Of a DNA stretch of 64,000 nucleotides, positions 10,276 to 20,600 are shown one piece after another. Source of the stretch: Symbiodinium natans (taxonomy: Eukaryota; Sar; Dinophyceae; Suessiales; Symbiodiniaceae). The notes below the pieces were generated by a model, which was not told the origin of the DNA, ran no database searches, and saw only the letters and a program-made list of their open reading frames with translations. The translations under genes were made by a program, and so were the position numbers. The DNA is taken from NCBI GenBank assembly GCA_905221605.1, contig CAJNDS010002086.1, forward strand, positions 1 through 64,000, written 5' to 3'. The stretch's first letter is position 1. Each line of letters begins with the position of its first letter.

Positions 10276-10600
10276 GTGTCTACAACCGGACTGGAAGCGA
10301 GACGCAGGAACTTACGTAAGGCTTTGCCGACACCAGTTTTCGATCGGGCAGCAAGTGCATCCTTAGTTTTCAGTGCAACACGACATCAAGCCTGTGGATT
10401 TGCTAGCCAGGCCCCGATCATTTTGGACCATGCTGGTGCCCTCCACGCTGCATTCGCTGGTGCGCGCATGCCCTCCTTCAAGCGGCGGGGCGATGAGGAA
10501 GGACGCAGCACGGAACGTGTTCAGGCTTTGGGAGTAGCAGCCGCAGCATCCTGTGGTTCGTTGATGTGGACACAAAGACAAGAGTTGCATCGCCGCTAGA
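10276..10600 (+). other. Open region of unknown status
   Basis: A 107-codon + frame stays open (for example LPTPVFDRAASASLVFSATR and MPSFKRRGDEEGRSTERVQA) and ends at a TAG near 10,597. I recognise no domain. An overlapping frame on the other strand is also open, so chance is a fair explanation. 10,600-11,250 shows no clear exon beyond one short CCCTAAA run at 10,706-10,733. Confidence 0.2.
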
Positions 10601-11257
10601 CCCAGCACCCCTTTCCTGAAAACAGCTCCTTAACTTTAGATAGCCGCGTCCGACGTGTAGACGCTGCAGCATGGCATAAGGCCCTCGAGTGGTTCCAAGT
10701 CTCCAAACCCTAAACCCTAAACCCTAAACCCTAAAATGCAGGAGTCTCATGGACATCCACCTTCCCGTGGCTTGGCCGAAAGCTCGACCTTCATATGCCG
10801 ACCCTTCAAGCCTTTTTCCCCTCACTCTTTTTGAGTCTTTTGTGAGCCCTGCCTACGCCTGCTATAATAATCATTATCAGGCACGCAGCATGCGGAGCGC
10901 GAAATACTACAAATTACACGTGTGAAGAATCAGAAACGCTGCAACTTTCAGCATGATGACAGAATGAGAAGATGAACGAGCAGAAAATGCTGTAATTCAC
11001 GGGGTTTGGAGCCGATGAAAAGTAATCCTGTGCTTGATTGTGTAGTGGCTGTTGGAGACGATGAGCTATTAGATATGCTGCATGTTCTAGCATTTGGAGC
11101 TTCTGAGCGGTCAGAAACCTTTGGGAGCCGGCAAGATGCGAAATCTTGCAATTTTCAGCATTGCCTGTGAACCGGAAGTGCGGCAATTTAGAGTATGTGG
11201 AGCTTATGCCTATTCATGTTTGATGCTTGTCGTGGCTTGTTCCTCCGTGTTTTTAAT

Positions 11258-11375
11258 ACCAGATCTTCCAAAACCCTTTAACTAAGGTATATATATATAT
11301 ACCCTAATTCCTAATAAGAATTCTTAGTATGAATTAGGGTAGATTCCTTAATTAAGGGGTTTGGGAAGATCTGGG
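11258..11375. mobile_element. Family A element, copy 2
   Basis: CCAGATCTTCCAAAACCC and GGGTTTGGGAAGATCTGG are terminal inverted repeats. TTAACTAAGG/CCTTAATTAAGG and an inner CTAATTCCTAATAAG / CTTAGTATGAATTAG stem lie between them. A short (TA)n run at the left inner arm differs from the other copies. Confidence 0.85.
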
Positions 11376-11617
11376 ATTCTTTTTTACTCAAAAACGCTTC
11401 TGAGAGTCGACCTCGGACCTCATTTGACTGCGACAGAGTCACGGCCAAAAACGACAAGGGAGGTTGTCAACATGATGGTCCTTTTTTGGATCCCCACTAT
11501 CATACGGCACCTAGTATTTGGGGCTAATTTGACAACTCCCCACAAGGAGCTCCGTCTTTGTTTTGCAGCGACTTTTTCACGAAGCCTCACACACGTTGGA
11601 GCTCTGCTCGAACCCAT

Positions 11618-11730
11618 ACCCAGATCTTCCAAAAGCCCTTAATTAAGGTATATACTCTAATTCATAACAAGGATCCTTAGTCTAAATTAGGGTAGATTCC
11701 TTAATTAAGGGGTTTTTGGAAGATCTGGGT
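11618..11730. mobile_element. Family A element, copy 3
   Basis: ACCCAGATCTTCCAAAAGCC pairs with TTTTTGGAAGATCTGGGT. The inner AAGGATCCTTAG is conserved. It lies about 245 bases from copy 2 in the same orientation, with no exon clearly between them, and ahead of the OPR-like gene start. Confidence 0.85.
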
Positions 11731-11867
11731 AGAACCGAAGTGTGGGTTTACTGAAGAGTCGTTGGCCTACTCATTAAAAACCTACGTGCGGAATGGGCTT
11801 TCGAGCAACAGTGGGGAGCTTCCGATCATAAGCCTTCCATCCGAATTCCGAACCCTGAACCCTGAAC

Positions 11868-14800
11868 ATGGCTACGGCTCAAGGGCCCTGTAGCTCACTG
11901 CCTGGTGGCCTCCTTTGTAGTTTACAAGCAATGGCTTTTTCGGACTTTGCGGCGCATCCGGTTATGCTCGACCCAAGGTTTCGCTATGCCGCTGCGCCTG
12001 AGAATATCGTTACTCGATCAGTGTTAGGGATCCTTGTTACTTTTTGGGTTATGGGCTTTCTTATATATGAACAAAAAGGATCCTTTTTTCTTCCTAGGGG
12101 AACAGGGATTTAGGTTATGCAACCGGAGATTACCATGACTTGGTCGTGGATGCCAGCGGGTTACACGAACCAAGAGAAACCGCAGCCGGAGCAGCAGGTG
12201 CTGAAACTGCAGGAGCTCATTCACTTCAAAAACTCCACCGAGCCCAAAGCAGATACCCCGGAAGTTTCGGCCAACGGGACAGCGGGCGACATCGCAGGAC
12301 CTGGTGAACTGGCGTGGGAAGCAAAACAGGATGTGGGGGAGGTACTTACCACATTGTCACAGATCGCTGGGACTTGTGATGGGGCATCGCTTGTGTCCGG
12401 TCTCCACCGCATGGCGAAGCTTTCGGAGAACGATGCCTATGGCGCGATGAGAGGATTGGAGATTGTGCTAGGTGACCCGCGCCTTGCACGCGCTCTGTCA
12501 GTGCTCAGGTCAAAGGCCCAGGAGCTCAAAACCGCACGCCCCATCATGCGAACCATTTGGGCCCTCGGCAAGCTTGGAGTCCGAGGCGAAGATGTGCATG
12601 GCATCATCGCCCAGCTCGCACAAACCGCCCCGCCCATCATGAACCAGTTCTCGTGCCAGGAGCTTTCAAACACTCTTTGGGGCCTGGCCAGGTTGAGCGA
12701 GAGCTTGTTCGAGCTGCGGCCGGAAGGAACTCAGCTCGCATATTGGGTGGTGATGCAAGGCACGACGCGGCTGGCCCAATTCAGCACACAGTGCCTCACC
12801 AACAGCCTCTGGGCTGTGGCGAAGCTGGGGCTCAAGGGCCCGGAAGCGAAGGCCTTCTGCAACGAGTGCCTCTTCTACATTCGGGAGGTGATGTTCCGGG
12901 AGATGTCACCACAGGGTCTGGCCAACAGCCTCTGGGCCTGTGCCAAGCTCCAGACGGAATTCCGGGTAGGGGCCCCTCTGGACAAGGAGGCAGTGAGACT
13001 CGGTAGGGGCTTTGGGACACTGTATAGTTGCCCTGATTGGGTTTAGGAGGATCATGTTCAGGAACATCCCTAAACCCTAAACCCTAAACCCTAAACCCTA
13101 AACCCTATACCCTATACCCTAAACCCTAGCCCTAAACCCTAAGCCCTAAGCCCTAAACCCTAAACCCTAAACCCTAAACCCTAAACCCTAAACCCTAAAC
13201 CCTAAACCCTAGCCCTAAGCCCTAAGCCCTTTATTGCAAAGAACATCTTGTCAGAGGGGTTCTCATAGGCCATCCTAGGAAGCTCTTCTGCAGAGATGCG
13301 GCGCGGCGGACGAGAGCCTCCGCAGGCCTACTGGAGCTCTTCTTGCCGCAGGACTACAGAATTGCTTAAGCACCCCCCCCAAAAATATATAATAGTAATA
13401 ATAATACTAATAATAATAACAATAATAATAATAGTATAATATAATATAATATAATAAATATAATATAATGTAACATAATATAATATAATATATGTGCATA
13501 TATATTCTTCCTTATTCGGGTGCTATAGGGATTATTCTTTTTCATTCTTGGGGGGGTTCTTAAGCACAGAGTAGAGGAGCTTTCCATGGCGCTGTGGGCC
13601 ATGGCAAAGTTGATGGGGCGCAGACCCCGTTGCAAGCCGAAAGACGATTGCTTCGAGGACGTCTGGAGGTTCGCCGAGTCCGTAGCCTAGTAGGAGAGGA
13701 GGTAACCTTTAATCTTTTTGGGGTAGTAGAATCCCCTTATAGGTAACCTTTAACCTTTTTTGGGGGTAGTAGAATCCCCTTAAAACATCCCAAAGGTTCA
13801 CTTGAGAGAATTCCCCCCAGGTTACTGGACAACTAAGGTAGCTTCTGAAGCTGCCAGGCGCATCTGGGACTTTAGCCCTCAGGGCGTGTCAACCATCGCC
13901 TGGTCACTGGCGACACTGGATGTGATGAATGGCCGGGAGGTCTTCAACTTCTTCGACGTCGCTGCCCAAGTCGCTTCGGTGAATATCAGGGCATACCCCC
14001 CTCAGGCCATAGCAAACTGTTGCTGGGCCTTCAACCGCCTCAGCCAAAAGGGGCACATGGTGGAGGTCTTTGGCAGACTGGCCGCCGACGAAGCCTTGAG
14101 AAGGATCGATGAGTTCGCATGGCAGGACCTCTCTGGCATTGTCAGCGCGCTGATGAACACCACCCCCCAGAACAGCATCTCGGCAGCCCCTTGGGACATT
14201 TTCTATTCTCCCTTATTGGGTGTAAGAGGATCATATCCAGGAACATTTTTCAGAGTGTTCTAAGGGCAATCCTAGGAATGGAGGTGTGTCGGCTCGCCAC
14301 GGAGGTGGCTATTCGAGCAAAAAGCCACTGCAAGCAGATCGGCACACAGGCACTCTTGAACATCGCTCCTTTGTCATAGTTTGGGTAACATCCTACATGT
14401 TTTTAAGGGTACGTCAACCCAACAAGGAATAACAAAATTCAACTTTTGGTAATTGTTAAGGGTGCTTCAAACAAATCCCTAAACCCTAAACCCTAAACCC
14501 TAAAAAACTCAATTCTTGATAGCCCAACCATGAACGAGGCTCTTTCCGGTGTGCGGCTGAAGATCGACCTGGCGGTCATGACGCCCTTGGTGTATGAAAT
14601 CGGCCGAGCGCCCTGGCAATAGAGTGGGTAAACTTTAACCAATTTGGGGTTTAGGGTTTAGGGTTTCGGGTTTAGGGTTTGAGTGGGTAAACTTTAACCT
14701 TTTTTGGGGTTTAGGGTTTAGGGTTTCGGGTTTAGGGTTTGAGTGGGTAAACTTTAACCTTTTTGGGGTTTAGGGTTTAGGGTTTCGGGTTTAGGGTTTG

Positions 14801-15066
14801 AGTGGGTAAACTTTAACCTTTTTGGGGTTTAGGGTTTCGGGTTTCGGGTTTAGGGTTCCTTTTATCATCCCAAAAGTTAACCTTTAGTTCCCCCAGGTTA
14901 CTGGACAACTAAGGCATTCTATGGCCACATGCACAGCTTCAACGAGATCGACTTGAGGCAATGGGAGGAAGCGCAGCGCTACTGTTCCATTCACATTCCA
15001 GGCCCCACCGCTGGCAAGGGCAAGGGTCGGGAGTGGAAAAGTGGCCGGGGACGCCGTGGCAAGTAA
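11868..15066 (+). CDS. OPR/HPR-like helical-repeat protein, probably organellar RNA-binding
   Basis: Eight exons agree in phase throughout: 11868-12008, 12114-13002, 13296-13351, 13577-13681, 13838-14219, 14276-14378, 14523-14607, 14914-15066. Donors are GT except GA at 13352 and GC at 14608. The protein would be about 640 residues and ends at TAA 15064-15066 after a basic tail (GKGKGREWKSGRGRRGK). Repeated helical motifs are clear: QELSNTLWGLARLSE, CLTNSLWAVAKLGLKG, GLANSLWACAKLQ, ELSMALWAMAKLMG, GVSTIAWSLATLD, AIANCCWAFNRLSQKG. This is the pattern of octotricopeptide/heptatricopeptide and RAP-domain proteins of algae and alveolates, which act in organelle RNA stability and translation. No RAP domain is seen at the C-terminus. 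The ATG at 11868 was chosen because its exon joins the next in phase; 12117 is an alternative internal start. Organellar targeting is inferred from the family. Confidence 0.8.
12009..12113 (+). mobile_element. Hairpin intron (family N), intron 1 of the OPR-like gene
   Basis: This 105-nt intron has GGATCCTTGTTACTTTTTG and CAAAAAGGATCCTTTTTTC as inverted arms around a central TTATATATGA loop. Donor GTTACTCG, acceptor TTTAG|G. Only one copy was seen in the window. Confidence 0.6.
13003..13295 (+). mobile_element. Family M element, copy 2, split by a CCCTAAA array (intron 2)
   Basis: The left part (about 13,010-13,070) reads ATTGGGTTTAGGAGGATCAT then GTTCAGGAACAT. The right part (about 13,247-13,280) reads TCAGAGGGGTTCTCATAGG then CCATCCTAGGAAG. 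Between them sit about 23 CCCTAAA-type units (13,071-13,229), including CCCTAGC, CCCTATA and CCCTAAG variants. Copy 3 has the same left and right parts joined with no array. Confidence 0.85.
13352..13576 (+). mobile_element. Family D element, copy 1, with AT microsatellite inside (intron 3)
   Basis: Outer arms GAATTGCTTAAGCACCCCCC and GGGGGTTCTTAAGCACAGAG; inner ATTCTTCCTTATTCGGG and GGATTATTCTTTTTCATTC match the copy at 34.9 kb. A TAATA/ATAATA microsatellite occupies 13,385-13,500. Donor is GA at 13352; the acceptor is AG|GAG at 13577. Confidence 0.85.
13682..13837 (+). mobile_element. Family B element, copy 2 (intron 4)
   Basis: GAGGTAACCTTTAATCTTTT appears, then a second GTAACCTTTAACCTTTTTTG, so the left arm is duplicated. 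The right arm is CCCAAAGGTTCACTTGAGAG and the end is GGTTACTGGACAACTAAG|G. The donor GTAGCC and the first exon bases GTAGCT form a 5-base direct repeat across the intron. Confidence 0.85.
14206..14276 (+). mobile_element. Family M element, copy 3 (contains 56-nt intron 5)
   Basis: ATTCTCCCTTATTGGGTGTA, GAGGATCATATCCAGGAACA and TTCTAAGGGCAATCCTAGGA follow the family order. The intron used is 14,220-14,275 (GTGTAAG to CCTAG|GA). If so, the left 14 bases or so of the element are translated in the exon before it. Confidence 0.75.
14379..14522 (+). other. Intron 6 of the OPR-like gene, unclassified sequence with CCCTAAA
   Basis: Begins GTTTGGGTAACATCC, contains a weak inverted pair (CAAAATTCAACTTTTGG), then CCCTAAA x4 at 14,477-14,505, and ends GATAG|C. 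No other copy was recognised in the window. Confidence 0.5.
14608..14913 (+). mobile_element. Family B element, copy 3, tandemly expanded about four times (intron 7)
   Basis: The left arm GAGTGGGTAAACTTTAACC plus TTTTGGGG and four TTTAGGG/TTTCGGG units is repeated four times with a period of about 60 (about 14,622, 14,681, 14,741, 14,800). A single right arm (ATCCCAAAAGTTAACCTTTA) and the family end GGTTACTGGACAACTAAG|G follow. Donor is GC. Confidence 0.9.
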
Positions 15067-15101
15067 GATTCTGCGGCGTTCGCGCCGGACATCATATCTT
15101 C

Positions 15102-15103
15102 AG

Positions 15104-15142
<39 letters not shown>

Positions 15143-15270
15143 TGTAGTATATATAATAAGCATAATGCATTATATAATAATAAGAATAGTAATAATAAGA
15201 ATAGTAATAGTAATAAGAATAATAATAATAGTAATCAGAATAACAAGAAGAAGAATAACAATAATTAGGG
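15102..15270. repeat. (TA)n and (AAT/AAG)n microsatellites in the 3' flank
   Basis: (TA) x about 17 at 15,106-15,137, then ATAATAATAAGAATAGTAAT-type trinucleotides to about 15,268. They lie 40 bases downstream of the OPR-like stop codon. No polyadenylation signal was identified. Confidence 0.9.
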
Positions 15271-15611
15271 CTTATCTTGTCTGCTCTGATTTATGTACCT
15301 TGACCTCCTCACAGGGCAGCAGATCTTGTCCCCCTAAAGTATCGAATCCCGGGAAGGCCCGAAGCTGTCCCGGTTTCGAGAAGTGTGTAGCACATGGGAG
15401 TATAAGAGACAACATGTCCGACGTTAATTCTCAGCGGGAGTAGAAGGAGACATGTCCGACATCGGGTTAGCAGAGGCGCAGAAGAAACCAGGCGACACAG
15501 GCGAATGGGATGCGGTGCATGTGCCAGACGTGAAGTTAGGCGTGAAGTCATGCACCTTAACCCTGAACCCTGAACCCTAAACCCTAAAGCCGCATGTGTT
15601 GCTTGAGTTGT

Positions 15612-15722
15612 GTCACCTGCATATTTCTGGAAGTACTGGTGCGAGTTTGCCGATAGCAGGCGCACCTTGCATTTCTGGAAGTGCTGGTGCGAGTTTGCCG
15701 ATAGCATGCGCACCTTGCATGC
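15612..15722. repeat. Two tandem copies of a 48-bp unit
   Basis: CATATTTCTGGAAGTACTGG...AGCAGGCGCACCTTG and CATTTCTGGAAGTGCTGG...AGCATGCGCACCTTG are adjacent and differ at only a few positions. No exon is recognised from 15,070 to 16,980. The rest of this stretch holds CCCTAAA (15,558-15,590) and the family H element. Confidence 0.85.
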
Positions 15723-15940
15723 CAATTTGAGTCGAGCTTCCCCGATGTATGGAGAGGTTCAGTGTGCGTGCACGAGGCATGTCGGGAATGAGTAACTTAT
15801 AGCAGTTCTTGCCTTGCAAATGGTGGTCCAGAACCCGATCCTGGATTAACTAACCCTGCAGATCCAATCTAAAAGCACAAGTGTGCCCAGTTGAACGCGG
15901 TATGCCAACGCCACTTCACCTTGCACCTGTGTATGTTACT

Positions 15941-16077
15941 TGGAGGGTTCATGGTACTCATTAACCAGTTTTAACTGACTTAGAACTGTACTTATAACCA
16001 TATTAGGGCACTTAAGGGGCTTATGAGCGGGTAAGTACAGCTGTCATTGGTTAATGAGTACCATGAAGCTCCAAGTA
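15941..16077. mobile_element. Family H palindromic element (MITE-like)
   Basis: CTTGGAGGGTTCATGGTACTC...TTAACCA on the left and TGGTTAATGAGTACCATGAAG...CTCCAAG on the right form terminal inverted repeats of about 30 bases with two mismatches. The interior of about 75 bases carries ACTGTACTTATAAC / GGTAAGTACAG as a second inverted pair. Confidence 0.85.
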
Positions 16078-16989
16078 TGCAAGCTGCAAGTGGAAATCGC
16101 CACAGTACTGTGGGAGCCAGCCCATGCTGGCACTGTGCCATGCCAGAACTATCTTGTAGCATGCAGTGGGGGTCGTGGCCATCTAAGCAGCGTTGTGTGT
16201 GCCACGTGGCCATCCAAACGCGCGCTTCCACAAGTGCCTGAGCGGTAGGCACTTTCGCACAATCGAGTCTGCGCATCAGAACTGCAGAGTAAGGCAGATA
16301 CTCCTGCAAGCCCTGCAAAGGTTTTGCATTGCAGGTTGCTAAATCATCTATTGTTGTGCCAAGTGCAAGGGATGATGTCGGCTGGAAGGGCTTGTCGGAG
16401 ACCTCTCACTCTACCGTTGGTCACAATTCCCGGCCTTTGCTAAGAAAGCCCTACCCTAGCCTCAAGCTCCAAACCCTAAATCCTAAACCCTAGACACTAA
16501 AAACGGCCCTGCTAGGTGCTGCAGAGAAGGTGGGAATCGTGCGCAGTAGAAAGGACTAAAGCAGAATTCGGTGCAGCTTGGGCAGGCTGCTTGGTTCGGG
16601 CAAGTTCCGTTGCAGACACGGAGGGTCAGGGTCTGGGTTAGGGTTTAGGGTTCAGGTGGAGCATCGTCCAGCAGAGTGGCATGTGTGCAGGAATGCACCA
16701 GACATGCTCTTAAATCAGCAACAAAGTTATGCAATAGAACTTGCCGGTTCGTGATGCGCCTGGGAGAGAATCAGAGCTTGTTCAGGTAAGGCCTTTACCA
16801 TTTTTTCCGGCCTGCGGAGACACGTGGCCTTGTAGCAAAGGCTGCTGCTCACTCAATGATGGCGATAGTCAGGGCAGAACCCACCCCCAGTGACACAACA
16901 CTGCTAATCCATTGTGCACAAGGGGGGCGTGTGTGACCGAACAGTATGCAACAGGTATAGATGTACAAGATTGAACGCCGGAACCCCGT

Positions 16990-17100
16990 CTACGCGCCGC
17001 CATGCTTGGCTGGGCTAGATCCCTGACCGGAGAATCTTCGTGTATGGAGATCAGGGACAGCAGAGCGCCGAGCGTATCACCAGAGCCTAAGAGGGCTCAC
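16990..17100 (+). other. Candidate first exon of the TPR gene
   Basis: An ATG at 17,001 opens MLGWARSLTGESSCMEIRDS, then RAPSVSPEPKR, before a stop in the next intron-like stretch. Codon content is plausible and it lies upstream of the phase-matched exons at 17,626, but no link could be shown. Confidence 0.25.
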
Positions 17101-17154
17101 CACTAGTGACTACTGACCGAGCGCCTCGCCTGGTTCGTCCGAGTGGCAGCGATT

Positions 17155-17260
17155 GAACCCTAAACCCTAAACCTAAACCCTAAACCCTAAACCCTAAACC
17201 CTAAACCCTAAACCCTAAACCCTAAACCCCCAACCCCCAACCCTAAACCCTAAACCCCAC
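17155..17260. repeat. (CCCTAAA)n array
   Basis: About thirteen units with CCCCCAA variants at the end. TTTAGGG x6 follows at 17,382-17,424, adjoining a candidate exon at 17,270-17,380 (for example CGTWASMICLSGTLRCTRAV). Confidence 0.9.
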
Positions 17261-17625
17261 ACCTCAAGTGCAACTCCCAGGCTGCGGCACCTGGGCGTCG
17301 ATGATTTGCCTCAGCGGCACACTGCGCTGCACGCGGGCCGTGCCTCTGCTGAGCAAGGACTCCCGGGACAACTCCATGAGGGTTTAGGGTTTAGGGTTTA
17401 GGGTTTAGGGTTTAGGGTTTAGGCTTCACGGTTATGAAGTGATTTAGGCATGGCATCGGCCTCCGTACGGGGTCAACATCAAGCGTGGATAACCATTTTT
17501 AGGCCTCTCCCTAAACCCTAAACCCTCAACCCCAAACCCTAAACCCTAATTAGATTGCTTCAAGCAGCTTGGAGGTGTCTGGATGTAGGGCTCCAGCTGA
17601 AAAAGCTCAGGTTTTGATCTTGTAG

Positions 17626-20600
17626 ATGATAGGCGGTTGATTGACGAAAGTCTCACAGAAGAACCTTTGGTGTTGACAATGCTGGTAGATGAAGCCCTAA
17701 ACCCTAAACCCTAAACCGAATTAAACCCGACTTGTAGCTTGCCAAGGCCAGAAAGGCCGAAAAGGCGGCTGAATTACCACCGTTGGAAATGCGACTTGGA
17801 AGAGAGGTGCGAAAGGTTTGGGGCGGTGGGGTTAGAAAGGTTGCAGGCCAGATGCAAAAAGGGTTTAGGGTTTAGGGTTAAAGAGGCTTTCTTTGCCTGG
17901 GCACAAGGTTTGGGCCGGTTCGGGCACGGGACTGACATGAAAGACGAGAGCGACCATCCCAAGCGAAACCCAAGAGCTCTCCGAGAACACCTCGACACCA
18001 CCCCAATGAGCACTCAGCACTCCACGATGCCCCTCACTGCACTCAGACCACTCTAAAAGCCCCGGCCCACTCCAAAGGGGGCACAACAGGGCATCATTTG
18101 AAACACTGAACGGATGCATCCGAAAACCCCGAGAAAAGGTCCAGGTGGGAGCACGACTTCGACCCTGCGAGGGACATCAGTCAGGTTGGGCGGCCACGCC
18201 TGCGAGTGTGATTTTGACCCAAAGTCGAGCGCGGCGCGAAGTTGAGAGCTGCGCGACCGGCTGGGCACGCAGCAGCGTAGGGCCAAGCAGGTAGGATAGC
18301 GTGCCTTCTTGTTTTGGGCCGGGGCTTCATAGCATAGGCTCCATGACTCAAAACTAGGGAGCCTAAAGCTCAAGAGCAGACGAAAACTGATTTCGTTTGC
18401 TAATCATGCACCACCCCCTAGCACCCAAACCAAAATAACCTATGCCTCAACCTTCAACCCACCCAAAGACCCCGCCTTTGAGCGCGCATGTCATCAAAAG
18501 ACGCCAATCGACAGAGCGTGGAGATTGCTTCTTCACGATATGTCTACACGCAGTGCTTTTCACGAGCGTGAGACTAAATATTAAATGCACATACCGCCTC
18601 CCGACGATCGTCGGCAAAGAGCTTCCATGAACACTCAAACTGTATTTACAGGCTTTTGACCACGAACAGTCCCTACGTGTGGCGCCAGAGGCACAGATCT
18701 TTATGATTCCACATGGTTATAGCTCGAGAACCTGATGTTGGGATCCGATCGAGTGACAGGGAAGAAACTGATGATGTATTGGCGGAGGACCTGATACACC
18801 CAGGAAAGAAGAAGCCCGCAAAAAAAGGCGTGAGAGAAGTGAAATTGAGGGTCTTTATGAGGTGGATGTGCCACCTCAGAACCTCAGAAAAAACTGAAGC
18901 CAAAGCCGACAACTCCTCGATGACCTCTCGATGTCGCCGAGGCAAGAGCTCTTCCGATTGGCACTGGAATTGACGGCCGCCGAGCTCAAATTTGTCAAGG
19001 GCACACTTTCTGTAGGACAGTCTCAAAATTCTAGGATTTTGGGGGCTTGTCAAAGGTTTTTTCGCCATGTCTTTCCGGGCATGCCCCAAACCCTCTGCCA
19101 GGACGCAGGTCTGACAGAGAAAGCCGTCGCTACATACAAGACACTCGTCTCAGGTTTGGTTGCGTGTGGAGTTGCGGCTTTGGGGCTTTGGGCCCCCTAA
19201 TTAGGGCTAAGTGGTTCGGACGTCAATTCCGTTGCCATTGTTGGGAGCTCAGGTTTCTGGATGTTTGGGGGGTCCACATGGTTCAGGTAGTCCAGGCCTA
19301 CAGCCCAGACCACCCAACTCGCGCACCCCAACATGCTAGGCATCTCTAGGTCCTCCTGTCCCGACAGCGCTCTCGGCACCCTGATTCCTGTGAGGAGAAT
19401 CACCGAGCTGGAGCCTGCCTGCGCGGAGGCGTGGCTCAACCTGGGAATCTGCCTCGCCTCACAGGGGGATGAGGCCGAGCTGACTCCTGGGATGTCCCAC
19501 TTAACAGCCCTACCCTTGTGTCCGACTCTTTGCATGTGCGGGTGCGCGCGCGGCCGTGCGTGTGCGGGTGGTGTCGTACACGGGGCCAGAAGCGGTGGAG
19601 GGGTCCTGGTCAACGAACACCCCCTCCCCAACCCAGTGAAACATACCTGCACTCCCTCCACTCATGGGACTGTTCGTGTTGCATCATGCCTGGTGTCTGG
19701 TGCAGCAAGGGCCGCGCCCGTAGCCCTTGTTAGCATCAATCATCTCATGTGTTTCACCCGTGCCATTTCCGGTGTCTGGCGCAAGTTGACACGACACAAA
19801 ATTATGGGTTCCATCCTCGTTGATGAAGATCTTGTCCTGTCAAAATCCAAGCAAATTGTGCAGTCCTGAAAGCAAAGGGCCGATGTTTAAGATGTCAACA
19901 GCAGGGGGGTCACCCATGCCAGCGGATATTTGACCCAACGAGAAGAGGTCCAGTGAGCTTGCTGATATGGAGTCTGATCAACTCCACGTACCTGCAATAT
20001 TTGAATACCGAGCTGTAAGCTCAGACTCAGCAGGGTGGTTGCAACGTGGGCGTGGGGGCGTGTGGACGTGTGCGCGTGTGCACGTGTGCGCGGGTGCGCG
20101 TGCGTGCCTTGAGGCCGGTATTGCATGGGGGCAGTTGAACTTGGAAGCAATCCTGAAATGTGAAAGGATGAGGCGCTGGATGCTATGAAGAAGGCCCTGG
20201 CAGTTGATGATATGCAACTTGCCACTGAACCCTGCAGTCTCGGTGCGCCGGTTCAGGGCGTAGTTTGCTCTCAGGTTCACGATTGCAGGTGTGATCCGGA
20301 GCATCACGTGAGACATGAGAGACCCCGAATGGACAGCGGTAGAATCGCAGAAGGCAGTACCCCTAATCCTTCGCCGCCCCAAAGTTAGTCCTTGGCGATG
20401 TTTACAGCATGCTCATGGAGGAGCCGGCAGATGGGTTCAGCAGCAACAACCGGGGTTCTGACAAAAGGGGGGCTGAAGTTTTTTCATCGTGACCTGAGGT
20501 ACCATGATGCCCATTACAACCTCGGCTTGATACTGGACGAGATGGGCAGCTTGGGCTGAATCCTCCTAAACCCTAAACCCTAAACCCTAAACCCCTGAAA

